Source: Synechococcus sp. WH 7803 (GTDB taxonomy: Bacteria; Cyanobacteriota; Cyanobacteriia; PCC-6307; Cyanobiaceae). Taken from it: DNA of 64,000 nt. The notes under the pieces were generated by a model that was not told the DNA's origin, ran no database searches, and worked only from the letters and a program-made list of their open reading frames with translations. Position 1 is the stretch's first letter; each line of letters begins with the position of its first letter. The translations under genes were made by a program, and so were the position numbers. The stretch is from contig CT971583.1 in assembly GCA_000063505.1 (NCBI GenBank), positions 899,918 through 963,917 on the forward strand, in the 5' to 3' direction. Shown here one piece after another: positions 24,629 to 33,038 of this stretch.

Positions 24629-25900
24629 TCACGACTTGTGGCGGGCGGATGCTGTCACCAGCAACCCTCCCCGGGGTGAGGGACTAGGGATCTGCTGAAG
24701 TGTCAGGTCTTGATTGGGTGTCAACCCCAGGTGCACGCGCTGCAGCAGCCCAATGGCCATCAGACGGATCTCCAGCTCAGCCAACGCCTTGCCCAGGCAA
24801 ACGCGCCCCCCGCCGCCGAAGGGCAACAGTGTCTGGGTGAACGATCCATCCAGATGCCGTTCCGGCCTGATCTCTGCCAGGTCGCAGGATCCATCGCCAA
24901 GGTCGGGTGCAAGCGCCACCTGAATCACCCGATCCGGTGGGACTGCCACACCAGCCAACTGAATGGTTTGCTTGGTTCTGCGGAAGAACCCACCCACTGG
25001 CGGCGTCAGGCGCATCACTTCCAGCACGGTGGCGTCGAGGCGAGGGCAGCTCCGGCTCTCCAGGTTGGGCCAGGGTTGATCCAGGAGTTCCGGCAACAAC
25101 CACTGCTCAATCTCGGGGTTGAGCAACAGGGCGCGCATCAGACAGCTCAACGACGACGCGGTGGTTTCGTAACCAGCGAACAGCAGCAGGAGCAGTTGTT
25201 CCACCAGATCGTCATCGGTGAGTGGAATCCCGGCTTCATCCAGGCCACCGCTGAGCAGATCCAGGCCTCCCCGCTCCGCGGATGTCTGGGCCACAACCTG
25301 TTTAAGGCGACCGAGCAGGCGCTTCTTGGCCTCCAGGGCCTTGGCGAAGGGAGTGCCAGGAATGGCAACGGGAATTGAGAACAGGGCCCGGGTCCAGATT
25401 TCGAAGTCGGCGAACAGGGCCTGCCGGTCGCTGGCATCCAGGCCCAGAACGGTGGTGGCGATCACCGCAAAGGCGAAACGCCGCATGCAGGGCACGAGCT
25501 GAACCGGGGCCTTGGCCTGGATCAGCTCGTCTGCCAGCTCCTCCACCAGAGCGGCGATCGAGGGGGTGTAGCGACTCAGAGCTGCTGCGGAAAACAGCTG
25601 TCCGACCACGCGGCGGCGCGCCTTATGACCGTCTCCGCTGCGATTGGCCAACGAGCGGCTGCCGAGAAGCTGGCGCACGCTCTCCGGCCACCAACCCTCG
25701 AGGGCGTCACCCTGGGCGAATAGATCAGCCATGGTCTGCTCACCACGGATGAACACAAGGCGCTGGTTGAGCAGCCGCGTTTCAAACACGTCGCCATGGG
25801 CCTTGAAACGCTTCTGCGCGAACTGAGGGTCACCGAAGAAGTCGAGGGTTTCCTTGATGCCGGTCACGGCACCCGTGCTCGGGAGGGTCTTGGCGGCCAT
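24629..25900 (-). CDS. Cytochrome P450
   Basis: The product is 423 residues starting at ATG 25900; the frame is open further upstream over the divergent gene. The I-helix AGYETTAS, K-helix ExxR (EVMR) and the haem-binding loop FGGGGRVCLG, with the thiolate Cys near residue 368, are all present. It resembles CYP120-like cyanobacterial P450s. It is convergent with the type III PKS region, so it might act on the polyketide or on an isoprenoid; no redox partner is encoded nearby. Confidence 0.88.
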   Translation of the reverse strand: MAAKTLPSTGAVTGIKETLDFFGDPQFAQKRFKAHGDVFETRLLNQRLVFIRGEQTMADLFAQGDALEGWWPESVRQLLGSRSLANRSGDGHKARRRVVGQLFSAAALSRYTPSIAALVEELADELIQAKAPVQLVPCMRRFAFAVIATTVLGLDASDRQALFADFEIWTRALFSIPVAIPGTPFAKALEAKKRLLGRLKQVVAQTSAERGGLDLLSGGLDEAGIPLTDDDLVEQLLLLLFAGYETTASSLSCLMRALLLNPEIEQWLLPELLDQPWPNLESRSCPRLDATVLEVMRLTPPVGGFFRRTKQTIQLAGVAVPPDRVIQVALAPDLGDGSCDLAEIRPERHLDGSFTQTLLPFGGGGRVCLGKALAELEIRLMAIGLLQRVHLGLTPNQDLTLQQIPSPSPRGGLLVTASARHKS

Positions 25901-25979
25901 CACGCACGGGAGAACGAAGGTCACCACGCTATCGACAACGGAGAGGTGCTTTGATCGGCCTGTTGATCTGAACTTGACG

Positions 25980-26297
25980 ATGGCCGAATCGGGCATGAAT
26001 GAAGGTCTGGCTGCGCTGGTCGCCGATGTGGGGATGGGCAATGTGATCGATGCAGAGCTGCTCGAGGGTTGCCCGGTTGCTGCCCACGAGCTCGACGAGA
26101 TGGATGCCGATCAGGCGGCGCGGGTGGCAGCCCACTGTTTTCAGACGCTCTTTGATCACAGCGTGGAAGCGCCTGTGGGTCTGGAAGCCGATGCCTCCGC
26201 TGGGGTGTGGAGCGGCACGCTGGATGGATTCCGCTTCAGCATCAGCCGCGACGATCTCGGCGATCTGGTGTTGGACTTCAGCAGTGCCCAGGCATGA
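25980..26297 (+). CDS. Conserved hypothetical protein
   Basis: A 105-residue acidic protein from ATG 25980 contains LAALVADVGMGNVIDAELLEG, HELDEMDADQAARVAAHCFQTLF and SGTLDGFRFSISRDDLGDLVLDF. No signal peptide or known motif is seen. Its stop overlaps the start of the next gene (ATGA). It is divergent from the P450 gene. Confidence 0.6.
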   Translation: MAESGMNEGLAALVADVGMGNVIDAELLEGCPVAAHELDEMDADQAARVAAHCFQTLFDHSVEAPVGLEADASAGVWSGTLDGFRFSISRDDLGDLVLDFSSAQA

Positions 26298-26524
26298 CCA
26301 TCGAGGAGCTCCGCGGAGACCTTGGTCAACGGATCGGCAAGAGAGTGGAGGTGCTGTTCACCCGCGATGGAGAGCCTGCGCTGGAGATCAGCGATCTCTA
26401 TCAGCCATCGCCAGCGGGCTTTGGGGGGCAACTGCAGCTTCGCGATGGATCCCGTCTGGCCTGGGAGCTGTGGCTTGAAGATGGGGAGCGCTGGAACTTC
26501 CACGCATCATCCATTCATTCATGA
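26294..26524 (+). CDS. Conserved hypothetical protein
   Basis: A 76-residue, mainly beta-strand product (KRVEVLFTRDGEPALEISDLY, GGQLQLRDGSRLAWELWLEDGERW) is translationally coupled to the previous gene through ATGA overlap. No family is recognised. About 235 bases without a convincing gene follow. Confidence 0.55.
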   Translation: MTIEELRGDLGQRIGKRVEVLFTRDGEPALEISDLYQPSPAGFGGQLQLRDGSRLAWELWLEDGERWNFHASSIHS

Positions 26525-26759
26525 ATGGCCTGGATTCAATCCGGTTGGCTCGACGGTTTCAGGCAAACCCTTGTCCTCTGGCCTGCGTTGCGGACTCCCG
26601 CTCACCAATGGTTCGGAATTCCAGATGATCGTTGGCTGGGGTGTAGATCGCGTAGCTGGCCCCTGTGATGCTCTGCTTGCTTGACCCCTCGCCTTTTCAT
26701 TGATCCCACTTTGCTTGCGACGAGGCGTGTTCCGACAGATTGCGGTGGGGACCATGGGG

Positions 26760-27029
26760 TCAACGCTGAGGCTTCAAGAGCATCAGCGCACCTGACACCG
26801 TGACAATGATGGTGAGCACACCCAAGAGCAGTGAGTAGATGGGCTGAAGGTTCACAACGCCAAAGTTCCCGGTGTGGATCTTGAGGAGCCAAAAGGCATC
26901 AATGCCTTGCTCCAAAAGCAGGCTGTACAGCGACCCTGTGCCAGCTGTGATCAGCAATGGCAGTGCGGCAATAGGTACGAGCCAACGGTGAACTTTGCGG
27001 GCTTTTCGCTGACGATGGTGTTGGATCAT
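26760..27029 (-). CDS. Small PepSY-associated-type membrane protein
   Basis: This 89-residue protein begins with KARKVHRWLVPIAALPLLITAGTGSLYSLLLEQG and has a second helix (IYSLLLGVLTIIVTVSGALML). The HRW-start and TGxxY turn resemble the single repeat of PepSY-associated TM proteins. Its start overlaps the stop of the DUF3721 gene by four bases, so three small genes (27474 to 26760) form one operon. Confidence 0.65.
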   Translation of the reverse strand: MIQHHRQRKARKVHRWLVPIAALPLLITAGTGSLYSLLLEQGIDAFWLLKIHTGNFGVVNLQPIYSLLLGVLTIIVTVSGALMLLKPQR

Positions 27030-27262
27030 TGCTTGCGCAGCTGCCTGTGGAGTTCGCGCTCATCAGCGCAGGGCATCCATCTTCCATTGTTTTGATGCAC
27101 AGTTGTGCAGCCGATCTCCTGCGCGCGCACTTCGGCTTCTGCCTGGGTGGCATAAATTCCTTTGCTGTGACTCCAACTCGGCCGAGGCGGAGTTGCAACG
27201 AACAGGCCAATGACAGTGATGCCGATGGCGAACAGGTGACTGTTGCAGATCATGCCGTTCAT
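27026..27262 (-). CDS. DUF3721 secreted protein
   Basis: This 78-residue product has an N-terminal hydrophobic signal or anchor (FAIGITVIGLFVATPP) and the DUF3721 core KGIYATQAEAEVRAQEIGCTTV...GRWMPC. It is a second copy of the family seen at 7403-7699 but has no His-rich stretch. It overlaps both neighbours by four bases, so the three-gene unit is tightly coupled; the PepSY-like partner suggests a membrane-associated role. Confidence 0.75.
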   Translation of the reverse strand: MNGMICNSHLFAIGITVIGLFVATPPRPSWSHSKGIYATQAEAEVRAQEIGCTTVHQNNGRWMPCADERELHRQLRKQ

Positions 27263-27474
27263 CGGCCTTCGCAGTGTTCGATAGCTTTGAGGTAATTCAG
27301 TTTGCCAGGGCTGCGTTGGCCCTGAGCGTTGATTGCTTCGCGCATCTGAATCTGCACATCAACGCATCGGTTGTAGCGGTGCGTTTTCACGGCCTGTGGG
27401 ATCAACAAAATGCTGATGGCTACAAGGCTGAGGCTGCTGATAGCTGTTAAGGGCTGTTGCTTGTGGTCGTTCAT
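27259..27474 (-). CDS. Hypothetical membrane-anchored protein
   Basis: A 71-residue product from ATG 27474 has one hydrophobic helix (TAISSLSLVAISILLIPQAV) and a basic C-terminal region with two cysteines (NRCVDVQIQMREAINAQGQ, AIEHCEGR). It is the first gene of the overlapping trio with the DUF3721 and PepSY-like genes. No family is recognised. Confidence 0.55.
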   Translation of the reverse strand: MNDHKQQPLTAISSLSLVAISILLIPQAVKTHRYNRCVDVQIQMREAINAQGQRSPGKLNYLKAIEHCEGR

Positions 27475-27574
27475 CGAATCTGATGCTTCAATCCATCTTG
27501 GCTCATGCGCGGCATGATTTGTACGTCGGGTCGCTTGATGAGACCAGCCCAATGCATTGGGCCAAAATGTCTCG

Positions 27575-27712
27575 GTGAGTGACCTCGGTTTGCTTAAACG
27601 CTTACCGACGCTGATGCTGGTCGCCGTTGTTGCTTCTTCTTACCCAGTTGCTGTATGCGTTATGAAAGGCGTGTCCCTGAGTAATCCCTGGAATTTTGTG
27701 CAACTGAAATAG
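27575..27712 (+). CDS. Possible small secreted peptide ending in NPWNFVQLK
   Basis: A 45-residue frame from GTG 27575 reads as a signal peptide (LPTLMLVAVVASSYPVAVC) followed by MKGVSLSNPWNFVQLK. The DNA of its last part (27674-27706) recurs almost exactly at 29272-29304, where it is not preceded by a start. The repeat suggests a small-peptide gene family with one degraded copy. It could also be a fortuitous frame in a remnant region. Confidence 0.35.
   Translation: MSDLGLLKRLPTLMLVAVVASSYPVAVCVMKGVSLSNPWNFVQLK
27674..27706 (+). repeat. 33-bp dispersed repeat, copy 1
   Basis: The segment matches 29272-29304 at 30 of 33 positions, including all 20 bases of CCTGGAATTTTGTGCAACTG. The three differences are adjacent. 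Its first 12 bases of that core also occur at 28368-28379. Confidence 0.75.
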
Positions 27713-28132
27713 ATGGTGTGAGGCTTCAACATTCGCCTCAGCCGGCTGTGGCTGTGTTCTTCAGTTGTGATATCGCTTGGATTGATGTGCCAATGTTGTT
27801 GGTCTGAGGGGTGATCTCTCGGTGCAGTTCGTGAATGGGATATGTGTGGGCCGCAGGTCAAAGGTCTTCAACAACTGAGTGGTGGGTTGAACAAAAGGCT
27901 GCATATTCAATGCGGATGCTGGTAACGGCATCGGAGGAGGAGGCGCATCTTTGTGAACACTGCTGGGTGTTGACACAGCCGGTAAAGGCGAGCATGAAGC
28001 TGGTGGTAGTACTCATTGCACTGTGCCGCGAGTTTGCTTTTGGCGTTCCACGTGGGATTGACATTGGCTGTGGTCGTGGCGGTGTATTGGTGACCAGTCT
28101 CATCCCGTACATCGCGCTGCCTCTGAAGCAAC
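27713..28132. other. Stretch without a convincing gene
   Basis: Several frames are open on both strands, including one on the plus strand through the small minus gene at 28181, but none has a signal, conserved motif or plausible start. I see no RNA gene. It belongs to the gene-poor accessory region that runs to about 29760. Confidence 0.5.
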
Positions 28133-28170
28133 AAAAAGCACCCAAGCGATCTGCTGGACGCTCAGGTGCT
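28133..28170 (-). terminator. Intrinsic terminator of the small minus-strand gene
   Basis: On the minus strand AGCACC and GGTGCT arms, separated by a 22-base loop, are followed by TTTTTG. It lies 11 bases after the stop of the small gene at 28181-28327 and supports it as a real transcription unit. Confidence 0.65.
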
Positions 28171-28180
28171 CTGCCGATCA

Positions 28181-28327
28181 TTAACGAACGCGACGGCTGG
28201 TCCGAAAACGAGGGCGTCGAGCGGATCGGTCTCGGCTCGCTTTTCTAGGGAGTTGGAGTTGGTGGTTAGCCCAGTCCATCGTGAGAGCTTCAATCAGGGT
28301 GTCACGGTCACCAAAAAGCCGCAGCAT
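28181..28327 (-). CDS. Small basic protein with its own operator and terminator
   Basis: A 48-residue product reads MLRLFGDRDTLIEALTMDWANHQ, then an Arg-rich end (RKASRDRSARRPRFRTSRRVR). It is flanked upstream by a TTGAGA/TCTCAA palindrome and downstream by an intrinsic terminator, which is unusual for a random frame. The basic tail suggests nucleic-acid binding. No family is recognised. Confidence 0.5.
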   Translation of the reverse strand: MLRLFGDRDTLIEALTMDWANHQLQLPRKASRDRSARRPRFRTSRRVR

Positions 28328-28338
28328 GACGTTCACAC

Positions 28339-28355
28339 TTGAGATTGGCTCTCAA
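28339..28355. promoter_or_regulatory. Palindromic operator-like site
   Basis: TTGAGA and TCTCAA arms pair perfectly around a five-base centre, 12 bases before the small minus gene. A second TCTCAATAG lies at 28388-28396. The TTGAGA..TCTCAA form recalls Fur-type boxes but the regulator is not identified. Confidence 0.35.
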
Positions 28356-29088
28356 TAGAGCATGATTCCTGGAATTTTGCAAGTGATTCTCAATAGCATT
28401 AAGCCTTCTTGAGAAGGCGGCGTTGTAGTCCTGCGCCCAGATGCTCCCTGGATCCTCAAGCTTCAACGGTGCCATCGGCTCTAATGACGGAGAGCGCCGC
28501 TCTGAAGCGAACCATTGCTGATCCGGCCGCCACAAGTAACCAGCGCCTAAGAACGCTTTTGACCACGTGTGGTGTCTGGAACCAGGCCGCTGAGGCGCTC
28601 AGGTTTGCTCAAAACCCTCGGACTGGGAATTGTGCTGGCGGTGGTATCAATGCCCAACGCCGATCGTCGTAACCAAATGAGCCGCGGCTACCTTGCGGCG
28701 TTGCTCCCAAGCCTGGTTGGTGACCAATGGCTGGCTCCTGTCAGTTCTGGAACAAGCGCGTTAGGAGTAAAAGCATGAGAAGTGGACTGATCAGCACACT
28801 TATGTCAGACCGATTGGATTCCTCGCTGACGCAGGTTGGATGCTCTTGGCTTTTGCCGTGTCTGCAGTCATGGTAAGCAAGCCTTCGTAAGTCTGAGTTT
28901 GCGAGGGAGAACGCTTGGTTGCAGTTCCCAAGAGATCAGGCAAATCACTGAACGAAGCGCTTAATAGGCCAAGGTCGAATTCAATTTTTAAAAAACCGAG
29001 GTTATGTATTGATGCCTTTGTGTTATCGCATGGGCTATTCGGGCAATTCGATCAAGGTATGTCGCCGATGTGGTTGCCGTTTAAGCGT
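28356..29088. other. Gene-poor stretch with possible gene remnants
   Basis: No complete gene is convincing. Around 28790-28890 a plus-strand frame without a start reads like a protein C-terminus with a membrane helix (GFLADAGWMLLAFAVSAVM). Near 29060-29130 a short frame ends in VVLFCAAVGALTLT and overlaps the left direct repeat. These look like decayed genes. Confidence 0.45.
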
Positions 29089-29232
29089 GTGGTGCTGTTT
29101 TGCGCTGCGGTGGGTGCTTTGACCCTGACCTGATCCATTCCTCTGCAGAATCACTGCATTGATGGGGAGCGTGGTGGCTGGAGCTGGTGTGAATCCTGCT
29201 GATGAGCGCTGGCCTTGGTGGCCGCTGCTTCC
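29089..29232 (+). repeat. Direct repeat, left copy (5' end of DUF4336 locus)
   Basis: This 144-bp segment aligns without gaps to 33028-33171, offset by 3939 bases, with a 69-bp core (29135-29203) fully identical. It contains the sequence just upstream of, and the first 22 or so codons of, the DUF4336 gene. The two DUF1254/DUF1214 genes lie between the copies. Confidence 0.9.
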
Positions 29233-29263
29233 ACCTGGTTCTCAGTTGTTGAAACAGGTCTGA
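29162..29263 (+). pseudogene. Truncated 5' fragment of a DUF4336 gene
   Basis: The frame starts ATG and encodes MGSVVAGAGVNPADERW, as in the intact DUF4336 gene at 33101, but departs after PLLP and stops after 33 residues. It is the coding part of the left direct repeat, a duplicated gene start that no longer has a body. Confidence 0.75.
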
Positions 29264-29271
29264 AGGCCTAG

Positions 29272-29304
29272 TCCCTGAGTTGCCCCTGGAATTTTGTGCA
29301 ACTG
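29272..29304 (+). repeat. 33-bp dispersed repeat, copy 2
   Basis: This is a near-identical copy of 27674-27706. A TAG directly precedes the matching reading frame, so no start codon can serve it; the frame then continues from PWNFVQL into GSFMGNC. It follows the truncated DUF4336 fragment by eight bases. Confidence 0.75.
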
Positions 29305-29404
29305 GGCAGTTTTATGGGTAACTGCTCCACTCCTAAAGGGGCTGGGATCCGTCGTTGTGCCTCCGTTTCAGTCTTATGGGAATCAAGCGTGAATGGCTTG
29401 AAGA

Positions 29405-29590
29405 ATGGTTTCTGAGGGCCTTGAACTCTGGGTTTGGCTCAGCAGTCGAGAGCAGTCGGAGAAACAGCGCCTGGTCTGTCTGGTGAACAGGCAAGAAGCG
29501 ATGCTCATCCAGATCAAGCTCGATGCAACTACGCATGATGTTCAGTTCGTTTTGTTGAGCGACTACCCCTTGCCAGCACGGCTTGGGTAA
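29405..29590 (+). CDS. Possible small hypothetical protein
   Basis: A 61-residue frame contains LELWVWLSSREQSEKQRLVCL and MLIQIKLDATTHDVQFVLLSDYPL, a plausible strand-rich peptide. It has no signal or known motif. The remaining stretch to 29769 holds only a start-less frame ending NTHYQDQHSFWREYD and the promoter region of the next gene, so this may be part of a decayed locus. Confidence 0.3.
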   Translation: MVSEGLELWVWLSSREQSEKQRLVCLVNRQEAMLIQIKLDATTHDVQFVLLSDYPLPARLG

Positions 29591-29769
29591 CCCGTTGCAC
29601 TGCAGCGGATGCTGAGGCATCTAAGCATCGAGATGTGGATCAAACTGCAGACGATCGGTTGGCAGCGCTGCGTGCCGCCATAAGAAAAAATACGCACTAT
29701 CAGGACCAACATTCTTTTTGGCGCGAATATGATTAATAAAATTTATTCCTCGTCAAGGTTTTCATTTTT

Positions 29770-31329
29770 ATGCGTTCTCTTGCGATTGCTTTGTCTTTTG
29801 GGATGGTGTTTGGTGGATTGGCTGATCGGGGACCGATCACCCATGCCCAATCGGTTGATGTCACAAACATCAAAGATGAACTCAGTCCCAGTGAATTCAG
29901 GGCCTATGGAGAAAGTTCACCGAAGAATCTGAGGTCTCGCATTGGTGAGCTCACGTTCACCAAGGGTGGTTTTGCAGGCGGTTACCCCAGTCTTGAGTCC
30001 ATTAAGACTCTCAAAAATGAGCTCGATTTTCACAAGGCAACGCAGGCGTACATCTGGGCCGTTCCGATTGTCAGTTATGCCCGATGGCTTGAGTCCCATG
30101 AAGAGCTTTTCGGGGCCAAGGATGGTCAGATCGTGCGGATGACCTCTCCTAAGGCGAAGCAGGGAATTCTGACGGCAAATGCCACGACTCCCTATGCAGT
30201 TGCCTTTGCAGATCTTTCAAGAACAGGGCCATTGGTTTTTGACATTCCTAAAGGAATGTCAGCAGGAGTTGTCAATGACATCTGGCAGCGTGGCATTCAT
30301 GATTTTGGGATGTCTGGTCCGGATCGAGGCAATGGCGCGAAGCTGCTCATCCTTGCGCCTGAGATGGCGATTCCAAATGGTTTGGATGCCAATGAGTACA
30401 CCGTGATCCGTAACGGTTCGAACATTGTGTTTCTCGGGATCAGGGCTTTGATGCCTGATCCTGCTGAGGCGGATCAGCTGTTATCAAGTTTCCGCATCTT
30501 CCCTTACGCAAAACGGGCCAATCCCACCCTGCATCCGATCATTGATGTGGACGAAAGCACGGAGTGGGGGCAATGGCAGCCCCATGGGATGGCCTACTGG
30601 CAGGCGTTGAAAAAAATCCTCGATCGCGAAGTTTTTGAAGATCGCGATCGTTTTTTTCTGAGCATGCTCGCTTCGCTTGGTTTGGAGAAGGGTCAACCTT
30701 TTCAGCCCACGGCGGCTCAAGCTGAAGTCTTGAAAGAAGCTGCCGTGATCGGTGAGGCGATGCTCAAATCGATCACCTTTGATAAGCCTTTCTCGAACAA
30801 TGCTCCCTACAAGGGCACGAACTGGGATCAGCTGATGGTGGTCACGGTTGATGATCGAGACGGTGATATGGACCAGCTGTATCGCAGGGCTGCCTTTACT
30901 TGGGAGGCTGTTTCAAGGGGTAAGGCTTATTACATCGAGCAGGCAGGCGTCGGACAGCAATACCGTACGGCTTACAAGGATGGTAAGGGCAACTTTTTCG
31001 AGGGCGACAAGCACTACAAGCTGACGATGCCCCCCAATGCGCCGGCTGAGGTTTTCTGGTCGATTGTGGTTTATGACGTCAATACGCGCACGCTGATTCT
31101 CAACGATGAAGGAAGGGCTGCATTGAGCTCGCGAACCGGTCTGATTCAGAACGAGGATGGTTCAGTGACGGTGCACTTCAGCCCTGAATTGCCGGCTGGC
31201 GTTCAAAAAGCCAATTGGATCCAGCCCAATCCTGATGAGAGCTGGTTCTCCTACCTGCGCTTTTATGGACCGACTCAGGCCTATTTCGATCAGACCTATC
31301 CCTTGCAGGACATCATGCCTGTGAACTAA
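29770..31329 (+). CDS. DUF1254/DUF1214 secreted protein
   Basis: This 519-residue protein has a signal peptide (residues 1-27, ending THAQS). The DUF1254 domain covers about residues 85-215 (AYIWAVPIVSYARWLES, TPYAVAFADLSRTGPLVFDIP). The DUF1214 domain is in the last 120 residues (YKLTMPPNAPAEVFWSIVVYD, GLIQNEDGSVTVHFSP, SWFSYLRFYGPTQAYFD). Proteins with this pair of domains are periplasmic and of unknown function. The sequence is AT-richer than the flanking core genes, and the gene lies inside the segment bounded by direct repeats, suggesting acquisition. Confidence 0.88.
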   Translation: MRSLAIALSFGMVFGGLADRGPITHAQSVDVTNIKDELSPSEFRAYGESSPKNLRSRIGELTFTKGGFAGGYPSLESIKTLKNELDFHKATQAYIWAVPIVSYARWLESHEELFGAKDGQIVRMTSPKAKQGILTANATTPYAVAFADLSRTGPLVFDIPKGMSAGVVNDIWQRGIHDFGMSGPDRGNGAKLLILAPEMAIPNGLDANEYTVIRNGSNIVFLGIRALMPDPAEADQLLSSFRIFPYAKRANPTLHPIIDVDESTEWGQWQPHGMAYWQALKKILDREVFEDRDRFFLSMLASLGLEKGQPFQPTAAQAEVLKEAAVIGEAMLKSITFDKPFSNNAPYKGTNWDQLMVVTVDDRDGDMDQLYRRAAFTWEAVSRGKAYYIEQAGVGQQYRTAYKDGKGNFFEGDKHYKLTMPPNAPAEVFWSIVVYDVNTRTLILNDEGRAALSSRTGLIQNEDGSVTVHFSPELPAGVQKANWIQPNPDESWFSYLRFYGPTQAYFDQTYPLQDIMPVN

Positions 31330-31453
31330 TGACTACATGAGCAAGCCCCGCTTCGGGTCTGCTAGCGAAAGTTTTACTAGGGACGTGTGTTCAGTCCTTC
31401 CGACCACATCAAAGTTTTCAGGCAATTCAATTCAACAACAAGGAGATTTGAGA

Positions 31454-32971
31454 ATGAAAATCAATCGACTCACCCTCACTGCAGCGTTTTTTGCAGGGTC
31501 AATTGCCGTTTTACCCCTCCAAGCGCAGGAGAGCCCAACCTATAAAGCGAAGGTTCCCGAGCAATTGCTAACTCCCGACAAGATGGAGAGCAGCTATCTC
31601 GGTGAACTGAGATTTCAAGACGGTTTTCCAACGAAGGAAACTGCCTCCAAAGTGAGCAACTTCGTGGACATCTCCCGGGCGGTTGAATTGTTCATCAATG
31701 GAACACCAGCCGCTTCGATGTATGGAATGCTGAACGGGCACGTCAAAATCGGTCTGGTGCCCAACCACTCCGTGGGGATCACTGAAGAGTTGATGAATGC
31801 TCGCTCCCTGTGGCTCACGCCACAGACGACCACGCCTTACGTGCATGCGGAAGTCGATGTAAAAGACGGACCCGTGGTGATCGAGATCGGCACACCGGTG
31901 CTTGGTTTTGTGAATGATGCTTTCTTCCGTTATGTCACGGACCTGGGGGTGGTTGGCGCCGACAAGGGCAAAGGTGGCAAATACCTTTTCGTAGGTCCTG
32001 ATTATAAAGGGGAGATCCCCGAAGGATATTTCGTCTCCAGGACATCGACTTACCGTCATTGGGCGTTGATGCGTATCGCCGCCAAACCTGGTGAAACCAA
32101 GGAGGCCATTGAGGCCTTCAAGAAAACTTTCAAGATTTACCCACTTGCTGATGCCAACAACCCGAAGCCGACTGGGTTTATCAATCTCTCCAGTAAGCAA
32201 TACAACACTATTCATGCCAATGACGCGAGCTTCTATGACGAGCTCAATGAAGTGATTCAGTATGAGCCTGCGACCGCTTGGGATCCTGAGCTGGTTGGGC
32301 AAGCCGGGGCGATTGGCATCAAAAAGGGACAGGCGTTCAATCCGGACGATCGGATGAAGAAGATCCTCACCGAGGCTTCCACCATCGCCAATGCCTATGC
32401 ACGGACTGTGGTCTTCAGCCCTCGCAATGAAGAGGTTTACTTTTACCCAGGGAAGCGTCAGTGGTATTCCCCTCTGGCTGGAGGCAGCCATGAGTTTCTC
32501 AACAATGGCGAGCGCGTGTTAGATGATCGCCTGATCTTTTACTACTACGCCACGGGCAGCACCCCAATGATGGTGAAGCCGATGGTTGGCAAGGGATCGG
32601 TCTATGCGATGGCAACCACTGATAGCAATGGTGTGCCTCTGAATGGAGCGAAGACTTACAAGGTGACGTTGCCAGCACCGATTCCGGCCAAAGACTTCTG
32701 GTCTTTCATGGTCTATGACAATCAGACTCGTTCGATCCTCGAGACCGATCAGGTCACCGGTGGGTTAGATAGCAACTCAAAAGGTGTGAAACTGAATCCC
32801 GATGGATCTGCGACCGTCTACTTCGGCCCTAAGGCTCCTGAAGGACAAGAAGGGAATTGGGTGCAGACCATGCCCGCAAAGGGATACAACGCGATTCTTC
32901 GCCTTTACGGACCGCTTGAACCATGGTTCGAAAAAAGCTGGATGCCAGGCGACTTTGAATCAGTCAACTAG
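31454..32971 (+). CDS. DUF1254/DUF1214 secreted protein, second copy
   Basis: This 505-residue paralogue is of the same DUF1254-DUF1214 layout, with a signal peptide (residues 1-24, ending LQAQE). The start at ATG 31454 is preceded by AAGGAG at good spacing; the longer frame from 31337 covers the intergenic region. Matching segments include TTPYVHAEVDVKDGPVVIEI, YKVTLPAPIPAKDFWSFMVYD and GYNAILRLYGPLEPWFEKSW. The two copies are well diverged, so duplication was not recent. Confidence 0.88.
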   Translation: MKINRLTLTAAFFAGSIAVLPLQAQESPTYKAKVPEQLLTPDKMESSYLGELRFQDGFPTKETASKVSNFVDISRAVELFINGTPAASMYGMLNGHVKIGLVPNHSVGITEELMNARSLWLTPQTTTPYVHAEVDVKDGPVVIEIGTPVLGFVNDAFFRYVTDLGVVGADKGKGGKYLFVGPDYKGEIPEGYFVSRTSTYRHWALMRIAAKPGETKEAIEAFKKTFKIYPLADANNPKPTGFINLSSKQYNTIHANDASFYDELNEVIQYEPATAWDPELVGQAGAIGIKKGQAFNPDDRMKKILTEASTIANAYARTVVFSPRNEEVYFYPGKRQWYSPLAGGSHEFLNNGERVLDDRLIFYYYATGSTPMMVKPMVGKGSVYAMATTDSNGVPLNGAKTYKVTLPAPIPAKDFWSFMVYDNQTRSILETDQVTGGLDSNSKGVKLNPDGSATVYFGPKAPEGQEGNWVQTMPAKGYNAILRLYGPLEPWFEKSWMPGDFESVN

Positions 32972-33005
32972 CTGGACAATTTTCATGCCCTCAATGCATT
33001 CAGAC

Positions 33006-33038
33006 AACTGCACCACTTGCGTAGCGAGTGGTGCAGTT
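33006..33038. terminator. Strong hairpin after the DUF1254 pair
   Basis: AACTGCACCACT and AGTGGTGCAGTT form a perfect 12-bp stem with a nine-base loop, 34 bases after the second DUF1254 stop. No T run follows, so termination is inferred only from position. The 3' arm overlaps the beginning of the right direct repeat. Confidence 0.5.

Noticed and set aside
26525-26759. Possible tRNA or pseudogene between the hypothetical pair and the PepSY-like gene
   Set aside because: No cloverleaf arms or T-loop consensus were found, and the open frames lack motifs.
27835-28248. Plus-strand frame of 137 codons
   Set aside because: It runs antisense through the terminator and the small gene at 28181 and has no recognised domain or signal peptide.
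33006-33038. Inverted repeat as an insertion-sequence end
   Set aside because: It is a single local hairpin with no partner at the other end of the segment and no transposase gene; it fits a terminator better.
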